Of a DNA stretch of 64,000 nucleotides, positions 14,301-25,115 are shown one piece after another. Location of the stretch: positions 44,216,679-44,280,678 of the forward strand of contig NC_084462.1 in assembly GCF_027409185.1 (NCBI RefSeq), in the 5' to 3' direction. A program made the translations under genes and the position numbers. The notes beneath the pieces were generated by a model, which saw nothing but the letters and a program-made list of their open reading frames with translations, did no database searches and was not told where the DNA came from. This stretch comes from Cynocephalus volans. Taxonomy: Eukaryota; Chordata; Mammalia; Dermoptera; Cynocephalidae. Positions within the stretch are counted from its first letter, which is position 1; the number at the start of each line of letters is the position of its first letter.

Positions 14301-15449
14301 AGAATATTTTACTTGTGGGAAATTTCATAAGTCACCCTAAGAGGGTGCCAATGAAAAGGCTTCTGCTGAAAAAAAATCCCCAAAATGGGGATTGCAAATA
14401 ATGTCAGCATTGCTGATATTACTTGGTTTCACAGAAGAAAGTAATATTCACAAAGAGAAAGGGTAAGGAAATGTAAAACATTTCACAAGTGACAAACCAG
14501 ATAAGAATTATATAGGAGAGATTATTAAAAAAATAAACCACTAGTGAGTGGGAGAAGGGAGTATTAAGTTGTTCTGAAAGATGAAGGGAAATCACAAGAC
14601 AAAGACAGTTCCGCATGCCCTCTAACAAATGGGTCTCCATCCCAAGGCGCAATAATAACCCAGACACTTGGCACTTTCACTCCTGAAAGACCAAGAACTC
14701 CTGAAAGAACCAACCTATGTAAACCCGAGCTTGACTGTGGCCTGCCTGAAGCCACAGTGCTGTCCCCTTCACGGCACCCTGATGCAGCAGATGCTAAACC
14801 ACATCTGTGGACTCACTGGATACATGAATAAACCAGAGGATGAGTTCTTCTGAGCTCTTTGGAAGTAACTTGAAAGTATTTTTTATAATAAACCACTGGC
14901 CTACCAATGTTTCAATAATTAAAAATATTTTTAATTTCTAAAGCAATACCAGTTGGTTGCGAAAATTCAATATTACTCAAAGGAAACTGTTACTTCGGTG
15001 CATGAGTCCTTCAGGACTTTTTCTACATATATACAATTGTTTAAGTATGTGTGTATGTGCAGGTATATATATACATGTGCACATATATACATGTACATAT
15101 GTTCATATCCATAACTGATGAAAATTGGATCACACTATGCATTCTTTCATCAACTTGTTTAAATAAATTTTTAATTTAACAAAAAAATTTTGCTTTAATA
15201 ATCTTTCCTTTTATTTGTTTAACCTGTATAAAGTTTTAGGCAGATAACTTTTAAAAAATCCCTCTAGATATAATTTTTTTCCAAATTATTGTTTTGTAAA
15301 TTTGTTAAAATACATTCTGAGTATGTAGAATTGAAAATTAAAGTTCCACCATCCCCACCATTTCATAATTCCACATTCTTCCCTCCCAAGATAACCATAG
15401 TAAAGAGTTTACTCTACATCCTTCTGCATTTTTAGTGCATATACTAAAA

Positions 15450-15451
<2 letters not shown>
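14301..15451. other. Intron sequence with possible old LINE relic
   Basis: No exon. The part near 15000-15370 has TATACAT-rich text like the 3' end of an ancient L1, but this is weak. Confidence 0.4.

Positions 15452-15481
<30 letters not shown>
15452..15481. repeat. (AC)n microsatellite
   Basis: About fifteen AC units without interruption. Confidence 0.95.
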
Positions 15482-15486
<5 letters not shown>

Positions 15487-15760
15487 TGAATATATATACA
15501 TGTCAGGGGCAGCAAACCCCACACCCTGACCTTGTGCAGTAGAAAAATCTACTAATTTTCCCTGGTCATGGGGGTGAGAAGGGACGGACATCATTATTTA
15601 AGTAGCAGTAAAGTACTCAACTACTTAACTACTATTAGGTAAGCTACTCAACTGGTTTATCCAATATATTTATTGAAAAAATGTTTCCAATACATTTATT
15701 GAAAAAACCTGCATATATGTGGACCTGTTCAAACCTGTGTTGTCCAAGGGTTGATATATA

Positions 15761-15841
15761 TGAGGGGTCTTCAAAAGGTTCGCAGAAAAATAGAATTAAA
15801 AGATAATACAAATCTTTCCATGAACTTTCTGAAGTATCCTC
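15761..15841. mobile_element. TA-flanked ~82-bp MITE, copy 1
   Basis: Inverted ends: TGAGGGGTCTTCAAAAGGTTC on the left and the complement of GAACTTTCTGAAGTATCCTCG on the right, around a short ATTAAAAGATAAT core. Same family as five other copies in the window. The left flank is TA; the right TA is replaced by the start of a TG microsatellite. Confidence 0.85.

Positions 15842-15893
<52 letters not shown>
15842..15893. repeat. Palindromic (GT)n(AT)n(AC)n microsatellite
   Basis: A (TG)n run, then (TA)n, then (CA)n, so the whole tract is its own reverse complement. It starts at the right edge of the MITE. Confidence 0.95.
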
Positions 15894-15894
<1 letters not shown>

Positions 15895-15999
15895 TATACA
15901 TAGTTCAAAATATCTTGTCAGAATATCAGAGAATATTTAAGTTCGTATTGATGAATACTATTTTAAAATTTCTTCATGTTATTTAGTGATCCACACAGT

Positions 16000-16210
16000 A
16001 GCTGAAACACAGATACGGAACCAGACTGCAAGAGTTCAAATCCCAGCTCTGCTATGAGAACTTGGCCCAGTTTCTAATCTTCCTGTACCTCAGTTTCCCC
16101 TATAAAATGGGGATTATATTAGGTTGGACCATATGGAAATGCTAAGCCATGTGACTCACATGATTCAACTTAACAACAGTATCTATCTCACAGTGCTAAA
16201 ATAACAGGTA
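16000..16210 (+). repeat. MIR element
   Basis: MIR-type text: GTTCAAATCCCAGCTCTGC, then CTCAGTTTCCCC and AAAATGGGGAT, in plus orientation. Old and diverged. Confidence 0.75.
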
Positions 16211-16444
16211 ATACAGTTCAGCTTCCAAGCTGGATCTCCTGACACCTAGACCAGTGAGTTCTTTCCTTTGCATCCCAAGGTCTGATTGCGCGACAGCCGA
16301 GATGTCACCACTACAAAACCTGAGTGCACAGTGTAGTGCCTGCTATGGCTAAAACTTAACTCAGCAATATGGGAAGAACCACTAGGATACTGGAACATGT
16401 GAAGTTCCTGACTCAAAATACCCTGCTGAATTAACCTTTTGAAT

Positions 16445-16850
16445 GCTTGTGATGGTTAATTTTATGTGTCAAATTGGTTAGTCTACGGTGCCCAATTGTT
16501 TGGTCAAATACCAGTCTAGATGTTGCTGTGACGATATTTTTTCAAGATGTGATTAACATTTAAATCAGTAAACTTTGAGTAAAGCAGATTACCCTCCATA
16601 ATGTAGGTGAGCCTCATCCAATTAGTTGAAGGTCTTAAGAGCAAGGAAGTAGAAAACATTCTCCTCAACACTGCAACATAGAAATTCTGCCTAAGTTTCC
16701 AGCCTGCTGTCCTGCAGAATTTGGACACAACACGCAACATCAACTCTTACCTGAATCTCCACCCTACCAATCTGCCCTACAGTGTTTCGAACTTGTCAGC
16801 CCCACAATCGTGTGAGCCAATTCCCTAAAATCAATCAGTCTCTCTCTCTC
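16445..16850 (+). repeat. Ancient interspersed repeat starting GGTTAATTTTATGTGTCAA
   Basis: Begins GATGGTTAATTTTATGTGTC and contains ATTAACATTTAAATCAGTA and the GAGCCAATTCCCTAAAATCAAT end. A second copy of the same family is at 34850-35195. It is a common mammalian repeat, but I cannot name it with confidence. Confidence 0.7.
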
Positions 16851-17108
16851 CCATTCTCTTAACCTGAGAGAAAAGTCCCTGAGAGATTCGGCTACTGGCA
16901 AGTGCAGTGCTGCTGTAACAGATATCTACACATGTGGAAGTGGCTTTGAAATTGGGTAATGGGTAGAGGATGGAAGAGTTTTGAGATGCATGATAGAAAA
17001 AGCGTACACTGCTTGAAGAGACTGTTGGTCCAAGGAGATTCTGGTGAGGGTTCACCAAGGGAAGAGGGGAGCTGTAGAGAAAGTTTCTATTGTATAAGAG
17101 AATACATA
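16851..17108. other. Unannotated intron
   Basis: Nothing recognised. Confidence 0.5.
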
Positions 17109-17190
17109 GAAGGGTACTTCAAAAAGTTCATGTAAACACAGAGTCAAAAGATGATACAAATCTTTCTATGAACTTTTTGAAGTACCCTTG
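17109..17190. mobile_element. TA-flanked ~82-bp MITE, copy 2
   Basis: Ends GGGTACTTCAAAAAGTTCAT and its near-perfect inverse before CCCTTG, flanked by TA on both sides (17107-17108 and 17191-17192). The best-preserved ends of the family in this window. Confidence 0.9.
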
Positions 17191-17492
17191 TATATAGGTA
17201 ACAATCCACTACTTGGCAATTGGCACCTCAAGTGGGGGAAATCTTGTTGGGCTGAGGCCTTAATCTGTGGGATCTGGTGCCATCTCCAGGTAGATAGGTC
17301 AGAATTCAATTGAGTTATAGGATACCCAGCTGGTATCTGCTGGAGAACTGACTGGTTGCTGGTGGGGAGTAATCCCCACAAATTTTGGTGACCAGAGGTG
17401 AAGTATTCAGTATTGTATTTAGAGACTATGTATACGAGAGGAAAAAACACTTTGGTTTTTTCCTTATCTCAGAGGAGACCAGAGGGGAGACT

Positions 17493-18280
17493 ATTATGGG
17501 TTGTATTACCCCCTCAAATTCATATGTTGAAATCCTAACCCCTAGTACCTCAGAATGTGACTACTCTAAATTGAACTGTGTTCTCACAAATTCATATGTT
17601 GAAATTCTAATCCCCAATATGATGATATTTGGAGATGGGGCCTTTAGGAGATAATTAGGCTCAAATGAGGTCATGAGGATAGGACCTTCATGATGGAATT
17701 AGTGCCCTTATAAGAAGAGACACCAGAGAGTTCTCTCTTCTCTCTCTCTCTCTCTCTCTCCGCCATATAATGACATAGTGAGAAGATGGCTGTCTGCAAG
17801 CCAGGAACACAGCACTCACCAGAACCTAACAATGCTGGGACCCTGATTTCATACTTCCATCCTCCAGAACTGTGAGAAAATACTTTCTGTTGTTTAAGCC
17901 ATTCAGTCTATAGTATTTTGTTATGACAGCCTGAGCTGACTAACATGGAGACTTTATTTGGAAGAGAACACAACGTAATAGTTATGATAAGTTCATCAGG
18001 GTGGACCCTAATCCAATATGATTGGTATCCTCATAAAAAAGGGAAATTTGGACATAGAGACAAACATACATAGAGGAAAGATGATGTAAAGAGACGCAGG
18101 GTAAAGATGGCCATTTACAAGCCGAGGGGAGAGGCCTGGAACAGATCCTTCCCTCACAGCCTCAGAAGGAACCAAACTTGCTCATTCCTTGCCTCCAGAA
18201 CTGTAAGACAACACATTTCCATTGTTTAAGCCAACTTGTTTGTGGTACTTTGTTGTGGCAGCCCTAGCAAACTAATACAA
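17493..18280 (+). mobile_element. MaLR-type LTR split by a second related LTR
   Basis: The outer element starts near 17493 (TATGGGTTGTATTACCCCCT), breaks off about 17565, and resumes about 17947 (GACTTTATTTGGA...) to end near 18280 with GGCAGCCCTAGCAAACTAAT. The inner element, about 17566-17946, has the same opening text (AAATTCATATGTTGAAATTC) and ends GACAGCCTGAGCTGACTAA. Both look like ERVL-MaLR (MLT1-like) LTRs. There is no coding capacity. Confidence 0.75.
17740..17761. repeat. (CT)n tract
   Basis: Uninterrupted CT units inside the inner LTR. Confidence 0.9.
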
Positions 18281-18518
18281 TGCTCCTGAAAAACTTTGGG
18301 TAGCCTGATTTACTAATTGGGAAATATAGAACTTGTGAGATCCATACATGCCTGGAAAAGGCCAGACATGTTATTTTACTAATAAATAATCCTGTGAGTT
18401 TAATTTTTCCACTTTAATAAATAATCAGGAAGTTTTGGGAATGAAAATTTGCTATGCCTGTAGGATCACAACTCATGGATTTACTAGTCATTCTTCCTGC
18501 TATATATATTTGAAGGTT
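18281..18518. other. Unannotated intron left of the L1
   Basis: Nothing recognised. Confidence 0.5.
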
Positions 18519-18536
18519 TGGGTATTTACTGTTTCT
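18519..18536 (+). repeat. L1 target-site duplication, left
   Basis: 18-bp direct repeat identical to 25098-25115; the last T could also belong to the poly(T). Confidence 0.95.
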
Positions 18537-18601
18537 TTTTTTTTTTTTAATTTTTATTTTGTCGATATACAATGTGGTTGATTATTGTGGCCCATCGCCG
18601 A

Positions 18602-18641
18602 AACCTCCCTCCCTCCTCTCTCCCCTCCCTCCCACCCAACA
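18602..18641 (-). other. G-rich tract (possible G-quadruplex) in L1 3'UTR
   Basis: On the L1 sense strand, GGGTGGGAGGGAGGGG is followed by further GGAGGGAGGGAGG. Four or more G-runs with 1-nt loops fit a G-quadruplex. The truncated copy has the same tract at about 4308-4340. Confidence 0.8.
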
Positions 18642-18768
18642 ATGTCCTTTCTGTTTGCTTGTTGTATCAACTTCAAGGAATTGTAGTTGTTATATCTTCT
18701 TCTCCGCCCCTGGTTTTTTTTTTTTTTTTTGTGTGTGTGTGTGTTTGTGTGATTTTATTTATTTATTT

Positions 18769-21700
18769 TTAGCTCCCACCAATAAGTGAGAACATGTGGT
18801 ATTTCTCTTTCTGTGCCTGACTTGTTTCACTTAATATAATTCTCTCAAGGTCCATCCATGTTGTTGCAAATGGCAGTATTTCATTCGTTTTTATAGCTGA
18901 GTAGTATTCCATTGTGTAGATATACCACATTTTCCGTATCCACTCATCCGATGATGGACATTTGGGCTGGTTCCAACTCTTGGCTATTGTAAAGAGTGCT
19001 GTAATGAACATTGGAGAACAGGTATACCTTCGACTTGATGATTCCATTCCTCTGGGTATATTCCCAGCAGTGGGATAGCTGGGTCATATGGTAGATCTAT
19101 CTGCAATTGTTTGAGGGACCTCCATACCATTTTCCATAGAGGCTGCACCATTTTGCAGTCCCACCAGCAATGTATGAGAGTTCCTTTTTCTCCGCAACCT
19201 CGCCAGCATTTATCGTTCAGAGTCTTTTGGATTTCAGCCATCCTAACAGGGGTGAGATGGTATCTCAGTGTACTTTGGATTTGCATTTCCCAGATGCTGA
19301 GTGATGTTGAGCATTTTTTCATATGACTGTTGGCCATTTGTATATCTTCCTTAGAGAAATGCCTACTTAGCTCTTTTGCCCATTTTTTAATTGGGTTGCT
19401 TGTTTTTTTCTTGTAAAGTTGTTTGAGTTCCTTATATATTCTGGATATTAATCCTTTGTCAGACGTATATTTTGCAAATATTTTCTCCCACTCTGTTGGT
19501 TGTCTTTTAACTCTGTTAATTGTTTCTTTTGCTGTGCAGAAGCTTTTTAGTTTGATATAATCCCATTTGTTTATTTTTCTTTGGTTGCCCGTGCTTTTGG
19601 GGTTGCATTCATGAAGTCTGTGTCCAGTCCTATTTCCTGAAGTGTTTCTCCCATGTTTTCTTTAAGAAGTTTTATTGTTTCAGGGTGTATATTTAAATCC
19701 TTAATCCATTTTGAGTTGATTTTAGTATATGGTGAGAGGTATGGGTCTAGTTTCATTCTCCTGCATATAGATATCCAGTTATCCCAGCACCATTTGCTGA
19801 AGAGGCAGTCCCTTCCACAGTGAATAGGCTTGGTACCTTTGACAAAGATCAGATGGCAGTAAGTGTGTGGGTTGATTTCTGGATTCTCTATTCCATTGAT
19901 CAATGTGTCTGTTTTTATGCCAGTACCATACTGTTTTGGTTATTATAGCTTTGTAGTATAGCTTAAAGTCAGGTAGTGTTATGCCTTCAGCTTTATTTTT
20001 TTTACTCAGCATTGCTTTGGCTATGCGTGGTCTTTTATTATTCCATATAAATGTCTGGATAGTTCTTTCCATTTCTGAGAAAAATGTCATTGGAATTTTG
20101 ATGGGGATTGCACTGAATTTGTATATCACTTTGGGTAGTATGGACATTTTCACTATGTTGATTCTTCCAATCCAAGAGCATGGGATATCTTTCCATCTTC
20201 TTTTATCCTCTCTAATTTCTCTCAGTAGTGGTTTGTAGTTCTCATTATAGAGATTTTTCACCTCCTTGGTTAACTCAATTCCTAAGTATTTTATTTTTTT
20301 GGTGGCTATTGTAAATGGGCAGGCTTTCTTGATTTCTCGTTCTGCATGTTCACTATTGGAGAAAAGAAATGCTACTGATTTTTGTGTGTTGATTTTGTAT
20401 CCTGCTACTGTGCTGAAATCATTTATCAACTCCAAGAGTTTTTTTGTAGAGGTTTTAGGCTGTTCGATATATAGGATCATGTCATCTGTAAACAGGGACA
20501 GTTTGACTTCATCTTTTCCAATCTGGATGCCCTTTATTTCCTTCTCTTCTCTGATTGCTCTGGCTAGTACTTCCAACACTAGGTTGAATAGGAGTGGTGA
20601 GAGTGGGCATCCTTCTCTGCTTCCTGTTCTCAAAGGAAAAGCTTTCAGCTTTTCCCCATTCAGGATGATATTAGCAGTGGGTTTGTCATATATGGCTTTA
20701 TTATGTTGAGATACTTTCCATCTATACCTAACTTATAGAGGTTCTTTGTCATGAATGAGTGCTGAACTTTATCAAATGCTTTTTCAGCACCTATAGAGAT
20801 GATCATATGGTCCTTGTGTTTGAGTTTATTAATATGGTGTATCACATTTATTGATTTGCGTATGTTGAACCAACCTTGCATCCCTGGGATTAATCCCACT
20901 TGATCGTGGTGAATAATTTTACGTATGTGTTGCTGTATTCTGTTTCCTAGTATTTTAGTGAGGATTTTTGCATCTATATTCATCAAGGATATTGGCCTGT
21001 AGTTTTCTTTTTTGGTTATATCCTTACCTGGTTTTGGTATCAGGATGATGTTTGCTTCATAGAATGAGTTTGGGAGATTTGCCTCAGTTTCAATCTTTTG
21101 GAATAGTTTGTAAAGAATCGGTGTCAATTCCTCTTTGAATGTTTGGTAAAATTCTGCTGTGAATCCATCTGGTCCTGGGCTTTTCTTTGTTGGGAGCCTT
21201 CTGATAACAGCTTCAATCTCCTTTATTGTTATTGGTCTGTTCAAATTTTCTACGTCTTCATGGTTCAGTTGTGGGAGCTTGTGTGTGTCCAGAAATTTAT
21301 CCATTTCCTCCAGACTTTCAAATATGTTGGCGTATAGTTGTTTATAGTAGTCTCGAATGATTCCTTGTATTTCAGATGAATCAGTTGTAATATCGCCTTT
21401 TTCATTTCTAATTTTTGTTATTTGGGTCTTCTCTCTTCTTTTTTTTGTTAGCCATGCTAATGGTTTGTCAATTTTATTTATCTTTTCAAAAAACCAACTT
21501 TTTGATTCGTTGATCTTTTGTATCGTTTTTTGGGTTTCAATTTTATTCAGTTCTGCTCTGATCTTAAGGATTTCTTTCCATCTGCTAACTTTAGGTTTAG
21601 ATTGTTCTTGTTTTTCTAGTTCTTTAAGGTGAAGTGTTAGGTTGTTCACTTGCCATCTTTCCATTCTTCTGAAGTGAGCATTTAATGCAATAAATTTCCA

Positions 21701-22588
21701 CCTTAATACTGCTTTTGCAGTATCCCACAGGTTTTGGTATGATGTATCATTATTTTCATTAGTTTCAATAAATTTTTTGATTTCCTGCTTGATTTCTTCT
21801 TGGACCCATATGTCATTAAGTAGAATGTTGTTTAATTTCCATGTGTTTGTATAGTTTCCAGAGTTTCGTTTGTTATTGATTTCTAGTTTTAATCCATTGT
21901 GGTTTGAGAAAATACATGGGATAATTCCAATTTTTTTGAATTTGTTGAGACTTGATTTGTGACCTAATATGTGATCTATCCTGGAGAATGATCCATGTGC
22001 TGATGAGAAAAATGAATATTCTGAGGTTGTTGGATGGAATGTTCTGTAGATATCTGCCGAGTCCAATTGGTCTAGAGTATTGTTTAGATATTGTGTTTCT
22101 TTGCTGATTCTTTGCCTAGATGATCTGTCCAATATTGACAGTGGGGTGTTCAGGTCCCCTGCTATTATGGTATTAGTGTCTATTTCCTTCTTTAGGTCTA
22201 ATAAAGTTTGTTTTATAAATCTGGCTGCTCCAACATTGGGTGCGTACATATTTATCATTGTTATGTCTTCTTGATGCATCAGTCCTTTTATCATTATGTA
22301 GTGTCCCTCATTGTCTCTTTTTATGGTTTTTAGTTTAAAGTCTATTTTGTCAGATATAAGAATAACTACTCCAGCTCATTTTTCATTTCTGTTTGCATGG
22401 TAAATCTTTTTCCATCCTTTCACTCTTAGTCTATGTGAGTCTTTATGGGTGAGGTGGGTCTCTTGTAGGCAGCATATAGTTGGGTCCTCCTTTTTAATCC
22501 AGTCAGCCAGTCTGTGTCTTTTGGTTGGGGAATTTAAGCCTTTTACATTAAGAGTTATTATTGAAAGGTGTTGATTTATTCCTAGCAT
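18769..22588 (-). pseudogene. L1 ORF2 relic (endonuclease, reverse transcriptase, Cys-rich end)
   Basis: ORF2 encodes the endonuclease/reverse transcriptase that nicks DNA and copies L1 RNA. Start MLGINQHLSIITLN at 22588. Endonuclease motifs seen: QETHL, GDLNTP and SRIDHILG; the usual SDH near the domain end reads SNH. RT motifs seen: [34 protein letters not shown] and FTDDMILY. The C-terminal zinc-knuckle-like [18 protein letters not shown] is intact. Breaks: an in-frame TGA near 22376, then frame changes near 20640, 19800, between 19571 and 19337, and near 19040. Motif A reads IGAEKAFD where L1s have IDAEKAFD, so the catalytic Asp codon (20789-20791) is Gly. Dead. Confidence 0.95.
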
Positions 22589-22772
22589 TTTATTGGTTGT
22601 TTGTCTTAGGTGTCTTTTGTTCCTTGCTCTCTGATTTACTGTTTGTTTTTTGTGTTTGTTGGTTCCTTAGGCTGTAGATAGCATTTTCGTTTGTTTGTTT
22701 TCTCTTCATGAATGCTATTTTTTATTATACTAGTGGGTTTTGATTTTTCTTGGGTTTTTATGGCAGTGGTAG

Positions 22773-23785
22773 TTATTTTTCAGGAACCAAACCCAGTACT
22801 CCCTTGAGAATTTCTTGTAAGGGTGGTCGTGTGGTGGTAAACTCCCGCAGTTTTTGTTTGTCTGAGAAATATATTTGCCCTTCATTTCAGAAGGATAGCC
22901 TTGCAGGGTAGAGTATTCTTGGCTGGCAATCTTTGTCTTTTAGTATTTTGAATATATCGTCCCATTCCTTTCTGGTTTTTAGGGTTTGTGATGAAAAGTC
23001 TGATGTTAGCCTGATTGGGGCTCCCTTATAGGTGATTTGACGCTTCTCTCTTGCAGCTTTTAAGATTCTCTCTTCTCTTTGAGTTTTGCCAATTTGACTA
23101 TAACATGTCTTGGAGAAGACCTTTTTCGGTTGAATACGTTTGGAGATCGTTGAGCTTCCTGGATCTGAAGATCTGTGATTTTTCCTATACCTGGGAAGTT
23201 TTCTGCCACTATTTTGTTGAATATGTTTTCAATGCAATCACCTTTTTCCTCCCCTTCTGGAATACCCATGACTCGGATATTTGAGCGCTTAAGGTTGTCT
23301 GATATCTCTCTCAGATTTTCTTCAATGTCTTTGATTCTTTTTTCTTTTTTTTTGTCTGCTTGTGTTATTTCAAACAGCCCATCTTCAAGTTTAAAGTTTC
23401 TCTCTTCAACTTCTGCAAGCCTGTTGGTTCAACTCTCCATTGTGTTTTTTATTTCGCTGAATAACTTCTTCAGTTCAGCAAGTTCTGCTACCTTTTTTTT
23501 CAGGACATTGATTTCCTTGTACATTTCCTCTTTCAGGTCCTGTATACTTTTCCTCATTTCATCATGATGTCTAGCTGAGTTTTCTTGTATTTCATTCAGT
23601 TTCCTTAGAATTATCACTCGAAATTCCTTGTCAGTCATTTCAAGGGCTTCTTGTTCTATAGGATCTAGAGTTTGAGATTTATTAACTTTTGGTGGTGTAC
23701 TTTCTTGGTTTTTTGTATTTCTGGTATCTTTTTTATGATGTTTATTCATTGTGGCAGGGGGTTTCACAGTCCACAGGTTTGACAC
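22773..23785 (-). pseudogene. L1 ORF1 relic (RNA-binding coiled-coil protein)
   Basis: ORF1 protein coats L1 RNA. Start at 23785. The N-terminal part is lysine/glutamate-rich, with a coiled coil (LRKLNEIQENS to LKKKVAELAEL). An in-frame TGA at 23431-23429 splits it. The same frame resumes with an RRM-like part (MGIPEGEEKGDCIENIFNKI, RHVIVKLAK). A frameshift near 23060 follows, and the C-terminal domain then reads AAREKRQITYKG in another frame, to TAA at 22775-22773. The spacer to ORF2 is about 184 bp. Confidence 0.9.
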
Positions 23786-23939
23786 TATTGACTAACTAAG
23801 GTGATGCTGTGGTTGCCAATTTGGTATGACTACCTCCGTGACTGCTTTGTTGGCCTCTAGTGCCTTGTGTGTGTGGTTGCCTCGGGTCTTGGGCCTCTCC
23901 GGGGAGCCACCTCTCTAGTCAGTTTGGACTCTGCTGGGC

Positions 23940-25015
23940 TGCTGGATCACAGGGCGGTACCGCAGGGTGTGTGGTCTCTGCTGAGCTTCCACTTCCTGTG
24001 CCGGACTTCTCCCTGTTCCGTGCGCTCTGGCCCGGACTGCTGGGATGCACCGTGGCACCGCAGAGCATGTGGTCTCTGCAGAGCTTCCCCTACCCCTACA
24101 GGATTTCTCCCTGCTCTGTGTGCACTAGGCCAGGCTTGGGATGGAGCCAGGTGGCGGCAGTGAAGCCTACCTGCTGCTAGATCGCGTGGTGGCGGCCCCC
24201 CCACAGAGTGTGTGGACTCTACAGAGCTTCTATTTCCCTTGCTGGATGTCTCTGTGCTCCGTGCACATTGGGCCGGGCTGCTGGTTCGTGCGGCAGCAGT
24301 GTGGTCCCCGTGGAGTTCCCGCCTCCCCTGCCGGACTTCTCCCTTCTCCGAGCGCACTAGGCGGGGCTGGGGATGAAGCCAGGTGCCTGCGGTGAAGCCT
24401 ACCTGCTGGATCACGCATTGGCGGCCCCACAGGGTGTGTGGTTTCTGCCAAGTCTCTGCCTCCCTAGCCAGATGTCTCCCCACTTTGTGAGCATTGGGCT
24501 GGGCTGGGAATGGAGCTGGGTGGCGGCAGTGAAGCCTACCTGCTGGATCTCGCAGTGGCGGCCCCACAAGGTTTGTGTTTTACATCGAGTCTCTGCCTCC
24601 CTAGCTGGATGTCTCCCCGCTCTGTGCGCACTGGGCTGGGCTGGGAATGGAGCTGGGTGGTGGCAGTGAAGCCTACCTGCTGGATCTCGCCATGGAGGCC
24701 CCGCAGGGTGTGTGTTTTCTGCCGAGTCTCCACCTCCCTAGCCAGACGTGTCCCCGCTCTGTGAGCTCTGGGCTGGGCTGCTGGATCTCGCAGTGGCGGC
24801 CCTGCAGGGTGTGTGTCTCCTGCCGAGCCTCCGCCTCCTTTGCCGGATGTCTCTCCGCTCTGAGCGCACTGGGCTGGGCTGGGAATGGAGCCAGGCGGCA
24901 GCAGTGAAGCCTATCTGCCGGATTGTGCGATGGCGGCCCTGCAGGGTATGTGGTCTCCGCGGAGCCTCTGCCTCCTCTGCTGGATGTCTCCCTGTTCCAT
25001 ATGCATCTGTTGTTG
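23940..25015 (-). repeat. Tandem monomer array in the L1 5'UTR
   Basis: GC- and CpG-rich units recur with the landmark GGCGGCCC(C/T)GCAGGGTGTGTGG (plus strand) near 23954, 24053, 24193, 24291, 24420, 24558, 24695, 24796 and 24932. Steps are about 99, 140, 98, 129, 138, 137, 101 and 136 bp, so there are two unit lengths. The long units carry an extra ~37-bp block ending GTGAAGCCTACCTGCTGG. Such monomers usually act as the L1 promoter in rodents; promoter function here is inference. Confidence 0.93.
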
Positions 25016-25077
25016 TGTTTTTATAGTTTTAATCAGTTGATTTGTGGGAGAGAGTGACGCCAGGGACCGTCTATTCT

Positions 25078-25086
25078 GCCATCTTG
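25078..25086 (-). promoter_or_regulatory. YY1-type site at the L1 5' end
   Basis: On the minus strand CAAGATGGC lies about 12 bp inside the L1 start, in GGTCAAGATGGCAGAATAG. Human L1 has the same motif at the same place, where YY1 helps set the transcription start. Binding here is inferred. Confidence 0.75.
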
Positions 25087-25097
25087 ACCCCAAGTCC

Positions 25098-25115
25098 TGG
25101 GTATTTACTGTTTCT
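25098..25115 (+). repeat. L1 target-site duplication, right
   Basis: Identical to 18519-18536. It marks the exact 5' end of the L1 at 25097. Confidence 0.95.

Larger units (their letters stand above)
18537..25097 (-). mobile_element. Full-length L1 retrotransposon, inactive
   Basis: A complete 6,561-bp L1 on the minus strand. It has a 5' leader with a YY1-type site, a GC-rich tandem-repeat 5'UTR (about 23786-25097), an ORF1 relic (22773-23785), an ORF2 relic (18769-22588), a 3'UTR with a G-rich tract, and poly(A) at 18537-18549. It is bounded by a perfect 18-bp target-site duplication (18519-18536 and 25098-25115, GGGTATTTACTGTTTC core), showing one insertion event with no 5' truncation. It lies in the last intron of LRRC28 in the gene's own orientation. 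Stops and frameshifts in both ORFs show it can no longer move by itself. Confidence 0.97.

Noticed and set aside
20660..22294. Intact 544-residue reverse transcriptase gene
   Set aside because: It is the middle of L1 ORF2, cut by a stop upstream and a frameshift downstream, with a lost motif A Asp.
23947..24567. 206-residue ORF on the minus strand, rich in Arg, Pro and His
   Set aside because: It lies in the CpG-rich monomer array of the L1 5'UTR; the peptide repeats with the DNA unit and stop codons are just rare there.
23860..25026. Five overlapping plus-strand ORFs with SLCLPSWMSP-like text
   Set aside because: Antisense of the same tandem array; the repeated peptide reflects DNA repetition, not a repeat protein.
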